A stretch of DNA of 8,424 nt from Pseudomonadota bacterium (GTDB lineage Bacteria; Pseudomonadota; Gammaproteobacteria; Acidiferrobacterales; UBA6901): the NCBI GenBank assembly GCA_021783175.1, contig JAJXUF010000137.1:1-8424 (forward strand). The letters run 5' to 3'. Below, in pieces: positions 1 to 6,682 of the stretch. Under the pieces are notes generated by a model. It did no database searches and was not told where the DNA came from. It was given only the letters and a program-made list of their open reading frames with translations. Position 1 is the stretch's first letter; the number at the start of each line of letters is the position of its first letter. The translations under genes were made by a program, and so were the position numbers.

Positions 1-226
1 CGTCGAAACATTTGACCCGCTTCTCTCTGGCCGGGTTGTATTTAGGCGCGAACACGTGTGCGATTGTGCCGTTCCCGCTGCTCAGGCCCGCGCTGCCTCC
101 AGTTGCCGCAAATTTGAAGGCTGCTTGCGCATGATATATGCACTTGTCTGAAGCTACAAACCGGAATGTTAGCGTACCCGCCGGAAGCGGTGCGCAATTC
201 CGGCGGATCCGCTGCTCCCCGTGTTG
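1..226 (-). other. Region downstream of clpB, no recognised gene; open frame without a start
   Basis: I recognise no gene here. On the minus strand the frame continuing directly after the clpB TAG (227-229) stays open for 75 codons to the window edge. It has no ATG or TTG codon, and its only GTG lies near position 55, so it cannot be a normal gene starting inside the window. The translation is mixed in composition (for example GTLTFRFVASD, then a Gly/Ser-rich stretch, then FAPKYNPAREK) and matches no family I know. A plus-strand frame is also open from 2 to about 154, so openness alone means little at this base composition. It could be plain intergenic DNA, a decayed gene, or the start-less end of something broken. 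Confidence 0.3.
178..206 (-). terminator. Perfect 9-bp inverted repeat just after clpB
   Basis: CCGCCGGAA (178-186) and TTCCGGCGG (198-206) are exact reverse complements around an 11-base loop. The hairpin begins about 20 bases past the clpB stop codon, where a transcript end would be expected. No T-run follows on the minus strand, so it is not a classic intrinsic terminator. It may instead protect the 3' end of the mRNA or work with Rho. A further CCGGAA copy at 161-166 could pair with the same right arm. Confidence 0.4.
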
Positions 227-2830
227 CTAACCGGCAGCCTTACGCTTCAGCGAATCGCCGCGGCGAAAGCTGAATGCGTTATCCCGCACATCCACCACAA
301 TGGTGTCGCCGGCTTCGAACTTGCCGCCGAGAATTTCCTGCGCCAATGGATTTTCAATGGACTGCTGTATGGCGCGCTTGAGCGGGCGTGCACCGTACAC
401 CGGATCAAACCCCGCCTGCGCCAGCTGATCGAGAGCAGCCGGTGTCAGGTCCAGACCCATATCGCGGGCAAGCAATCGGTCACGCAGATATTGGACCTGG
501 ATCTGCGCGATGCGGTGCAGCTGCTCACGTGCAAGCGGGTGAAACACGACTATGTCGTCAATACGGTTAATGAATTCCGGCCTAAAGTGCTGACCGACTA
601 TATCCATAACGGCTGACTTCATGCGGTCATAGTTGTCTTCACCGGATAGTTCCTGGATGACATGCGATCCAAGGTTTGACGTCATGACTATGACCGTGTT
701 GCGAAAATCTACGGTGCGTCCCTGACCATCCGTGAGACGTCCGTCATCCAATACCTGCAAAAGTACATTGAACACTTCAGGATGCGCTTTCTCGACCTCA
801 TCAAGCAGGATGACAGAGTATGGTTTGCGCCGCACCGCTTCTGTTAGGTAACCCCCCTCCTCATATCCAACATAACCTGGCGGTGCGCCTATAAGTCGCG
901 CTACCGAATGCTTTTCCATGAATTCGGACATATCAACGCGCACCATGGCCTCATCGGTGTCGAAAAGAAACGCTGCCAGCGCCTTGGTTAGCTCGGTCTT
1001 GCCGACGCCGGTCGGGCCAAGAAACAGAAACGACCCGTTCGGACGATTGGGATCGGATAGCCCCGCGCGCGAGCGGCGGATGGCATTGGAGACCGCCCTT
1101 AAGGCTTCGCTTTGCCCTACGACACGCCGCCCCAGTTCCTCCTCCATGCGCAACAGCTTGTCTCGTTCGCCCTCCATCATTTTGGCAACGGGAATGCCGG
1201 TCCAGCGCGAAACCACCTCAGCAACTTCATTTTCGGTCACAGCCGAGCGCAAAAGCTTGCGTTCCTTGCCCTCCGCGGCGGAGGCGGCAGCGAGCTGCTT
1301 TTCCAGTTCCGGAATGCGCCCGTATTGAAGTTCCGACATGCGTGCTAGGTCTCCCGCCCGGCGCGCGGTCTCGATCTCAACGCGCATCCGGTCAAGCTCC
1401 TCTTTAAGGTGCTGAGACCCGGTCACGGCGGCTTTCTCGGCCTTCCAGATTTCATCCAGGTCGGCATACTCCCGTTCCAGCTTGGCAAGTTCACCTTCCA
1501 GCGATTCCAAGCGCTTGCGCGAGGCATCGTCGGATTCCTTCTTCAGCGCCTCGCGCTCGATCTTGAGCTGGATCATGCGTCGATCAAGCCGGTCCATGGC
1601 TTCTGGTTTGGAATCTATTTCCATGCGGATACGCGAGGCAGCTTCGTCGACTAGATCAATGGCCTTGTCGGGAAGCTGGCGGTCGGTAATGTAACGGTGC
1701 GAAAGTGTGGCGGCAGCGACAATCGCCGGATCGGTGATGTCGACACCATGATGAACCTCGTACTTCTCCTTCAGTCCGCGCAAAATCGCAATCGTATCCT
1801 CGACGCCCGGTTCGTCCACCAAAACCTTCTGAAAGCGGCGTTCCAGTGCCGCGTCTTTTTCGATGTACTTGCGGTATTCATCGAGCGTGGTAGCGCCGAT
1901 GCAATGCAGTTCGCCGCGCGCCAATGCCGGCTTGAGCATGTTGCCCGCATCCATGGCCCCTTCTGCCTTCCCGGCTCCAACCATGGTGTGCAGCTCATCG
2001 ATGAAAAGAATTATGCGGCCTTCCTGTTTTGCCAGATCGTTCAGCACTGCCTTGAGACGTTCCTCGAACTCGCCGCGGTATTTGGCACCCGCAATGAGCG
2101 CCCCCATGTCGAGTGACAGAAGGCGGCGCTGCTTGAGTCCCTCGGGAACCTCGCCGTTGACGATGCGCAGTGCGAGACCTTCGACAATAGCGGTTTTACC
2201 CACGCCGGGCTCGCCGATGAGCACAGGATTATTCTTGGTGCGGCGTTGCAGGATCTGCACCACCCGACGGATTTCCTCGTCGCGGCCGATTACCGGATCA
2301 AGCTTGCCCTGCTCGGCGCGCTCGGTCAGGTCGATTGTATATCGCTCCAGAGCCTGGCGCTGTTCCTCGGCGCTGGCGTCTTGGACTTTCTGTCCACCTC
2401 GCACAGCGTCAATGGCCTTTTCGATACCGCCCTTGGAAACGCCCGTCTCCTTCAGAATTCGTCCAAGCTCGCCTTTGTCCTCCAGGGCAGCGAGCATGAA
2501 TAGTTCGCTCGAGATGTACTGATCGCCCCGGCGCTGGGCATACTTGTCCGTTAGATTGAGCAGCTTGGAGAGATCATTGGAAACATGCACCTCACCGCCC
2601 GCCCCCTCTACCGAAGGCAAACGATCGATTGCGTCGCTCAGTCTGGATCGAAGCACGTTAATGTTTACGTCAGCTTGCGCCAGAATGTGGCGGCTGGCGC
2701 CCCCCTCCTGATCCAGCAAAGCCGCCATAAGATGAACCGGCTCTATGAACTGGTGATCGCGGCCAACTGCCAGACTTTGAGCTTCTGCCAAAGCTGTCTG
2801 GAACTTCGTAGTAAGTTTGTCCATCCGCAT
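227..2830 (-). CDS. clpB: ATP-dependent protein disaggregase ClpB (Hsp100)
   Basis: ClpB is the cytoplasmic hexameric AAA+ chaperone that pulls polypeptides out of heat-induced aggregates together with DnaK/DnaJ/GrpE. The 867-residue product is full length (about 857 in E. coli) and residues line up with E. coli numbering through most of its length. The Clp N domain covers about 1-145. The first AAA domain has Walker A GEPGVGKT (206-213), Walker B D278/E279, pore-loop Tyr251 and arginine fingers R331/R332. The coiled-coil middle domain runs about 410-525. The second AAA domain has Walker A GPTGVGKT (605-612), Walker B D677/E678, pore Tyr653 in GYVGYEEG, and R756. The basic C-terminal tail is about 10 residues longer than in E. 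coli. ATG at 2830 is preferred over the ATG two codons later because a GAGG lies 8 bases upstream. It is transcribed alone from a sigma-32 promoter. No frameshift or missing catalytic residue is seen. Confidence 0.98.
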   Translation of the reverse strand: MRMDKLTTKFQTALAEAQSLAVGRDHQFIEPVHLMAALLDQEGGASRHILAQADVNINVLRSRLSDAIDRLPSVEGAGGEVHVSNDLSKLLNLTDKYAQRRGDQYISSELFMLAALEDKGELGRILKETGVSKGGIEKAIDAVRGGQKVQDASAEEQRQALERYTIDLTERAEQGKLDPVIGRDEEIRRVVQILQRRTKNNPVLIGEPGVGKTAIVEGLALRIVNGEVPEGLKQRRLLSLDMGALIAGAKYRGEFEERLKAVLNDLAKQEGRIILFIDELHTMVGAGKAEGAMDAGNMLKPALARGELHCIGATTLDEYRKYIEKDAALERRFQKVLVDEPGVEDTIAILRGLKEKYEVHHGVDITDPAIVAAATLSHRYITDRQLPDKAIDLVDEAASRIRMEIDSKPEAMDRLDRRMIQLKIEREALKKESDDASRKRLESLEGELAKLEREYADLDEIWKAEKAAVTGSQHLKEELDRMRVEIETARRAGDLARMSELQYGRIPELEKQLAAASAAEGKERKLLRSAVTENEVAEVVSRWTGIPVAKMMEGERDKLLRMEEELGRRVVGQSEALRAVSNAIRRSRAGLSDPNRPNGSFLFLGPTGVGKTELTKALAAFLFDTDEAMVRVDMSEFMEKHSVARLIGAPPGYVGYEEGGYLTEAVRRKPYSVILLDEVEKAHPEVFNVLLQVLDDGRLTDGQGRTVDFRNTVIVMTSNLGSHVIQELSGEDNYDRMKSAVMDIVGQHFRPEFINRIDDIVVFHPLAREQLHRIAQIQVQYLRDRLLARDMGLDLTPAALDQLAQAGFDPVYGARPLKRAIQQSIENPLAQEILGGKFEAGDTIVVDVRDNAFSFRRGDSLKRKAAG

Positions 2831-2838
2831 CGAAGGCG

Positions 2839-2842
2839 CCTC
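2839..2842 (-). promoter_or_regulatory. Shine-Dalgarno site of clpB
   Basis: Read on the minus strand this is GAGG, ending 8 bases before the ATG at 2830. It supports the first of the two close in-frame ATGs as the clpB start, giving a protein that begins [10 protein letters not shown]. Confidence 0.7.
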
Positions 2843-2865
2843 GCGAACCGTGATTTATGGCTTCT

Positions 2866-2894
2866 CAATGGGGCGAAAGCTGGACAATTTCAAG
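2866..2894 (-). promoter_or_regulatory. Sigma-32 (RpoH) heat-shock promoter of clpB
   Basis: On the minus strand, CTTGAAA (2894-2888) is followed after 14 bases by CCCCATTG (2873-2866). This matches the established RpoH consensus, CTTGAAA then CCCCAT, in both boxes and in spacing. It predicts a transcript start near 2859 and a short leader of about 30 bases before the clpB ATG. Placement directly upstream of clpB, a classic RpoH target in proteobacteria, makes the call strong. No obvious terminator for the upstream plsC-like gene is visible in 2895-3066, so some read-through into clpB is possible. Confidence 0.88.
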
Positions 2895-3066
2895 CTTTCC
2901 GCCACAAGCTAAAGCGCGTGATTTTCCCAAGCCAGAACCCTTGCAGAAGCCGACTTGGTTCCTTTTCTGGACAAATGGTCGCGCAGGCGGGCAGTCGCTC
3001 GACATAGGCTATCTTGCCCAATCGCACCGCGTCGCAATCCTTTGCCAACCCCATCGTATGGCACGC

Positions 3067-3780
3067 CTACTTTCCGCCCAGAAGCCCCTGCAAGTCCCGA
3101 AGAAAATGCTCGGGATCTCCACCTTCCCGCAAGTGCAGCACAGGAAAATGCTTGAGCCGTGCCCTGCTGCGCATGAACACCGCCGTCACCGTGCGTCCCG
3201 CACCGCGTATGCCGTCGACGTGCACGGCGATGACCGGCACCCCGGTCGCCTGCGCCAGGTAAGCGACGCCTCGTTTCAGCCTCACTGGAGGCTCGTGATC
3301 CAAATGAATCCTTCCCTGCGGAAACAGCGCGACCACTTCGCCGCGCTCCAGTGAGCGACGCGCCGCTGCCAGTGCCGCGCGTGGATTGCGGTCGCGCCTC
3401 ACAGGAATGCACCCAATTGCGCGAAACAGCGCCCGCAGCAACGGGCGGTCGTACTCCTCCTGGGCGACGAGAAAACGCAGCGGACGCGCACTTGTTGCAA
3501 CCAACAACAGCGGATCAAGTCCGGAAATATGGTTGGCGACAACCAGCGCCGGACCACTGACCGGCAGGGGCAACATTTTGCTGCCGTGCAAGCGGTGAAA
3601 GTGTCGGCACCACAGCCTATTGAGCCCGTCTAGACGATTGAGCCACTTGCCGCCCCAGTCGGCGACATGCGCATGCTCCAATCGCCTCATGAGCTGTCTC
3701 CAGCCGAGAGCAATAAATGCGATGCACACCAAGGCAGTCGCGGCAATTTCCGAAAACTCAAGCGCCACGGCGGATTTCAT
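3067..3780 (-). CDS. PlsC-family 1-acylglycerol-phosphate acyltransferase-like protein
   Basis: This 237-residue protein belongs to the PlsC/LPLAT acyltransferase family, which moves acyl chains onto lysophosphatidic acid or related lysolipids at the inner face of the cytoplasmic membrane. One N-terminal membrane segment lies at about residues 10-27. The catalytic HX4D motif is NHISGLD (H84, D89). Block II is GCIPVRRD (123-130), block III is FPQGR (153-157) and block IV is VPVIAVHVDG (181-190). Block III has Gln where most members have Glu, and resembles the FPEGRI form of Aas-type enzymes. The ATG at 3780 is chosen because it overlaps the TGA of the upstream transporter as ATGA, it begins just before the membrane segment, and it removes an upstream in-frame extension that only mirrors the transporter's C-terminus. 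The exact acyl acceptor cannot be told, and it need not be the main cellular PlsC. Confidence 0.88.
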   Translation of the reverse strand: MKSAVALEFSEIAATALVCIAFIALGWRQLMRRLEHAHVADWGGKWLNRLDGLNRLWCRHFHRLHGSKMLPLPVSGPALVVANHISGLDPLLLVATSARPLRFLVAQEEYDRPLLRALFRAIGCIPVRRDRNPRAALAAARRSLERGEVVALFPQGRIHLDHEPPVRLKRGVAYLAQATGVPVIAVHVDGIRGAGRTVTAVFMRSRARLKHFPVLHLREGGDPEHFLRDLQGLLGGK

Positions 3781-5102
3781 GATGCCGCCGTTGCCGCAGA
3801 TCGCCCGCGCTGTTCGTCTACAGTCGCCAGCAGTGCGAGGCCGGCGACAAAAAAGACAGCGGTACACAGCAGCGCCAGGCGCTGGTTGCCCTGCGTCAGA
3901 AAGGTAATTGCTCCATAGGTCAAAGTACCAACAACAGCCGCGAGCTTGCCCGCAAGACCCCACAGCCCAAAGAATTCTGCGGCCCGGTCAGGAGGCGAGA
4001 ACAACCCGATCAAAGCACGTCCGGCTGACTGGCTGGAACCAAGAGCGATTCCGACCATGTTTGCCACGACCCAAAACCAGGTACGACTGTGGGTGAGGTA
4101 GGCAAACACCAGCGCTGCGGTCCACAGCGTCAGCGATAGCGCCAGCGTACGGACTGAACCCATACGGTCCTGCAAAAACCCGAATCCGAAAGCTCCGATC
4201 GCGGCCGTGACATTGACCACCAGTATCATGAGGATGGTTTCTTCTGTACTGAACCCCATAACCTGTTCAACGTAGATTGCAGTTAGAACAATTACCGCAT
4301 TGATGCCGCAGTAGTAAACCGCGAGCGCCGTGAGAAAGCGGAACAGATCACGATAGCGGCGTGCGTGGCGAAGAGTCTGACCAACCCGCTCAAACCCGAA
4401 GCGCAGATAGCTCTGCCCCGGCGCAAGCCGGTGAGCCGGCGCACGTTCCCGCAACCAGACAAACGTTGGAATGGATGAGAGTATGAAGGCAGCTGCCGTA
4501 ATCCACATCGTCACCGGCACATACTGTGGCGCCTGCTGCCCTTGTCCGCGCGCCCAGCTGATGTACCAAAGACAGAGCCCCAGCACCAACAATCCGCCAA
4601 GATAGCCAAGCGACCAGCCATAGCCGGATATCTTGCCTGCGTCTTTCTGTCCGGCGATCTCCGGAAGAAACGCTGCAATCAAATCTTCTCCTGTGGCAAA
4701 CATGAAGCTGGAAACGATTACAAGGACCATGCCGAGAGCGATGTCCCCAGGCCCGACCCAACCCAGCCCCGCGGTGCCGGCCGCACAAGCAATGGTAGTG
4801 GTCAACAAAAACCGCTTCTTGCGTGCACCCTGATCGGCAATGGCGCCGAGCACCGGTGCGCTGAGCAGTACCAGCAAATTCGTGATTGCCATGGATAACG
4901 TCCAGAGGAAGGTGGCGCTTGCGCTGCGCCCCTCATCCCCTCCTGCCACGACACCGACAAAATAGGCGTTGAACACAGCGGTCAGCACCACGGTCGTATA
5001 CCCGGAATTGGCGAAGTCATACATGGCCCACGCGAACACTTCGCGGCCCGAAACCGCAATCTGGGTGGTGACATTGGTAGTTACGGACGATATGCGGGCC
5101 AC
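3777..5102 (-). CDS. UMF1-type (Atg22-like) major facilitator transporter
   Basis: This 441-residue inner-membrane protein has about 12 hydrophobic segments. Family signatures are WAMYDFANSGY in the first helix (25-35), GAIADQGARKKR in the 2-3 loop (86-97), AFLPEIA then SGYGWSLGYLGG (144-150 and 159-170), and EFFGLWGLAGKLAA (376-389). These mark the UMF1/Atg22 branch. Yeast Atg22 exports amino acids from the vacuole; bacterial members mostly have no proven substrate. The start is GTG at 5102. An in-frame TGA at 5106-5108 excludes anything further upstream, and the next plausible start would leave almost nothing before helix 1. No clear Shine-Dalgarno is visible. The TGA overlaps the acyltransferase ATG by 4 bases, so translation of the two is probably coupled. 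A promoter-like pair lies about 50 bases upstream. Confidence 0.88.
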   Translation of the reverse strand: MARISSVTTNVTTQIAVSGREVFAWAMYDFANSGYTTVVLTAVFNAYFVGVVAGGDEGRSASATFLWTLSMAITNLLVLLSAPVLGAIADQGARKKRFLLTTTIACAAGTAGLGWVGPGDIALGMVLVIVSSFMFATGEDLIAAFLPEIAGQKDAGKISGYGWSLGYLGGLLVLGLCLWYISWARGQGQQAPQYVPVTMWITAAAFILSSIPTFVWLRERAPAHRLAPGQSYLRFGFERVGQTLRHARRYRDLFRFLTALAVYYCGINAVIVLTAIYVEQVMGFSTEETILMILVVNVTAAIGAFGFGFLQDRMGSVRTLALSLTLWTAALVFAYLTHSRTWFWVVANMVGIALGSSQSAGRALIGLFSPPDRAAEFFGLWGLAGKLAAVVGTLTYGAITFLTQGNQRLALLCTAVFFVAGLALLATVDEQRGRSAATAAS

Positions 5103-5156
5103 GATTCAGCTGCCGTCTGGAAATTGGCTTCGCGCCGAGCGCTAGATTTCCTGGCG

Positions 5157-5184
5157 AGCATATCGCAAAGGTCCAGCCAGTCAA
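5157..5184 (-). promoter_or_regulatory. Probable sigma-70 promoter for the transporter-acyltransferase operon
   Basis: On the minus strand, TTGACT (5184-5179, 5 of 6 to consensus) is followed by a 16-base spacer and TATGCT (5162-5157, 4 of 6). A start near 5150 would give a leader of about 48 bases before the GTG at 5102. The position fits, but the match was found by eye only. Confidence 0.42.
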
Positions 5185-5251
5185 TACAGTGCACGCCAGC
5201 CATAAAACGTGCTTCGTGCCTCTTGCCCCTGCAGCAGCTCGCGCACTCCCG

Positions 5252-5531
5252 GCTTTTTCATTAGACTGCAATTACCAGCGAGCATGCTTTGCGCCACCCG
5301 CGACACTGTTCGCCGAGTCCGGCAGGCATCGCCCATACCGCGAATGGAGACGTCACGCCATATGCCATACAACGCGCGCGCCTGGGCAATATCATATTGC
5401 ACAATGTGATCATGAGCATTGATCCGCAGATGAACGACGACGCGGTCCTGCTGGGAATGAGCTTTCTCCAACGGCTCGACTTCATCCAGCATGATGACAG
5501 GCTCACTTTGACACAGTCAGGCGGCAACTAG
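5252..5531 (+). pseudogene. Remnant of a retropepsin-like (clan AA, TIGR02281-type) aspartic protease gene
   Basis: The frame ending at the TAG 5529-5531 gives, from about 5325, the C-terminal half of a retropepsin-like protease: AHTANGDVTPYAI, then LGNIILHNV, then SIDPQM and VLLGMSFLQRLDF, ending LTLTQ. TANG, the NV strand and LLGMSFL are hallmarks of the bacterial TIGR02281 group, usually about 140-200 residues with an N-terminal membrane segment. The first half is broken. The same frame has a stop (TAG) at 5262-5264, and no frame contains the catalytic D-T-G-A. The nearest trace is AFSLD followed by CNY in another frame (5252-5275), then APPATLFAESG, which resembles the stretch after the active site, so a frameshift near 5320 is likely. 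No N-terminal membrane segment is found in 5103-5250. A sequencing error is possible but would not by itself restore DTGA. The rest of the 514-base gap (5103-5251 and 5532-5616) holds no gene I recognise. Confidence 0.6.
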
Positions 5532-5602
5532 CATGGCCGGCGCGGTTCGGCGGCACTTTCCCGGCGCCGTCAGCGCAGGCGGCTGCAAACCGGCGTTTGT
5601 GG

Positions 5603-5608
5603 TTTAAT
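5603..5608 (+). promoter_or_regulatory. Possible -10 box of nadC, close to the start codon
   Basis: TTTAAT matches the TATAAT consensus at 5 of 6 positions and ends 8 bases before the nadC ATG, so a transcript from it would have almost no leader. No convincing -35 box is seen at 16-18 bases upstream, and no Shine-Dalgarno precedes the ATG. This is a weak call based on position and base composition. Confidence 0.25.
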
Positions 5609-5616
5609 AACGCGAC

Positions 5617-6519
5617 ATGTCCCGATCACACACAAAAGCAGCTGACGGCGTCACATTTTCGCCGCCGAACGAAATTGCCGAAAACGTGCGCCTGGCGTTG
5701 GCCGAAGATATCGGAAGTGGCGATCTGACAGCCGCCCTGATACCGGCGCCCTCCGTGGCCCGAGCATATGTCATCAGCCGGGAAAGCGCCGTTCTGTGCG
5801 GCAGGCTCTGGTTCGATGAAGTATTCCGCCAGATCGATGAGCGCGTGCGCGTTGTCTGGGAGGCAAGCGACGGACAACTGGTGCAGCCCGATCAGGTATT
5901 GTGCCGGCTGTCTGGATCTGCGCGCTCGCTGCTTTCTGGCGAACGCACTGCGCTCAACTTCCTTCAACTTCTCTCGGGAACCGCAACTATTGCCAGACGC
6001 TATGTGGACGCGGTGCGCGACACCGGCGCCCGTATTCTGGATACGCGCAAGACCATTCCCGGCCTGCGGACAGCACAAAAATACGCGGTTCGCTGCGGCG
6101 GCGGCCACAATCACCGCATGGGACTGCATGATGCAATTCTCCTCAAGGAAAACCACATAGAGGCAGCAGGTTCTGTAACCGCCGCGATGCAGCTGGCGCG
6201 TGCAAATACGGGGCCGGGAATCGCCGTGGAAATCGAAGTCGAGAATATAGGCCAGCTGCGCGAAGCGCTGGCTGCCGGCGCGCGCCGAATTTTGCTCGAT
6301 AATTTCGCACTTGCCGACCTGCGCGCCGCAGTGAGCGAAAACAAGGATCGCGCCCGGCTCGAGGCTTCCGGTGGTATCACTTTGGACTCGATTCGTGCGG
6401 TCGCGGAAACAGGCGTACACGACATTTCCGTTGGCAGTCTAACGAAAGATGTGCATGCCATTGACCTGTCCATGCGCTTTGAGCTTTCCACACCCAGCGT
6501 TCCGCCTGCTGCCGGCTAA
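5617..6519 (+). CDS. nadC: Quinolinate phosphoribosyltransferase (nicotinate-nucleotide pyrophosphorylase, carboxylating)
   Basis: NadC turns quinolinate and phosphoribosyl pyrophosphate into nicotinate mononucleotide, CO2 and pyrophosphate, the step after NadB/NadA in cytosolic de novo NAD synthesis. The 300-residue product is full length. Visible signatures are EDIGSGDLT (30-38), ERTALNFLQLLSGTAT (109-124), DTRKTIPGLRTAQKYAV (142-158), GGGHNHRMGLHD (161-172), the LLKENH motif (175-180) with catalytic-site Lys177 and Glu178, then VEIEVEN, LLDNF, EASGGI and ISVGSLT near the C-terminus. These basic and acidic residues bind quinolinate and PRPP in studied homologues. The N-terminus is some 15 residues longer than strictly needed; the ATG at 5617 has no clear Shine-Dalgarno, and an internal start is possible but none looks better. 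nadA and nadB are not in the window, so the gene seems to stand alone behind the protease remnant. Confidence 0.96.
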   Translation: MSRSHTKAADGVTFSPPNEIAENVRLALAEDIGSGDLTAALIPAPSVARAYVISRESAVLCGRLWFDEVFRQIDERVRVVWEASDGQLVQPDQVLCRLSGSARSLLSGERTALNFLQLLSGTATIARRYVDAVRDTGARILDTRKTIPGLRTAQKYAVRCGGGHNHRMGLHDAILLKENHIEAAGSVTAAMQLARANTGPGIAVEIEVENIGQLREALAAGARRILLDNFALADLRAAVSENKDRARLEASGGITLDSIRAVAETGVHDISVGSLTKDVHAIDLSMRFELSTPSVPPAAG

Positions 6520-6542
6520 AGGGTTGTCTGTCGGCCGTTCAG

Positions 6543-6564
6543 CGTCTAATCTATAAGGTAGACG
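6543..6564. repeat. Short inverted repeat around a -10-like sequence upstream of the HD-GYP gene
   Basis: CGTCTA (6543-6548) and TAGACG (6559-6564) are exact 6-base inverted arms separated by 10 bases that contain TATAAG (6553-6558). This lies in the 163-base gap between nadC and the HD-GYP gene. A TTGTCT at 6524-6529 stands 17 bases before TAATCT (6547-6552), a poor promoter match. The arms could be an operator or simply chance. Nothing else in 6565-6682 is recognisable; in particular I do not see a cyclic-di-GMP riboswitch core. Confidence 0.3.
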
Positions 6565-6682
6565 ATGTCGGGGTTGGGTTGCAGCAAGCCGGAATCACCC
6601 GGTGAAGGGGTGGTTGCGTCCTGTCAGTGGTAACGCGGCTTTCAGGCAATCTCCCGGCAAACCTTGCGAAAAGCACCGAAAA

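Noticed and set aside
1863..2522. Long plus-strand open frame (219 codons) inside clpB, and others opposite clpB
   Set aside because: They are antisense to an intact, strongly conserved clpB; their Ser/Arg/Pro-rich translations match no family and are typical shadows in GC-rich DNA.
2909..3412. Minus-strand frame of 167 codons overlapping the end of the acyltransferase and the clpB upstream region
   Set aside because: It overlaps conserved acyltransferase coding sequence in another frame, has Arg/Ala/Gly-biased content and no recognisable motif, and its end lies next to the clpB promoter.
3781..3963. Upstream extension of the acyltransferase by 61 codons
   Set aside because: It lies fully within the transporter coding sequence in a different frame and is Cys/Arg-rich; the ATGA overlap and membrane segment favour the ATG at 3780.
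5181..5527. Minus-strand open frames opposite the protease remnant
   Set aside because: No family resemblance, and the plus strand of the same stretch carries clear protease motifs.
5626..6491. Minus-strand open frames of 126-264 codons opposite nadC
   Set aside because: They are antisense to an intact nadC with all family motifs and show no independent similarity.
6602..6682. GTG-initiated 27-residue extension of the HD-GYP protein
   Set aside because: The extension does not look like part of DUF3391, which starts right after the ATG at 6683, and no ribosome-binding site supports the GTG.
6520..6682. Cyclic-di-GMP riboswitch or sigma-28 promoter before the HD-GYP gene
   Set aside because: The conserved GEMM-type core could not be found. 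TAAA at 6517 and GCCGTTCA at 6534 have the wrong spacing and a poor -10 for sigma-28.
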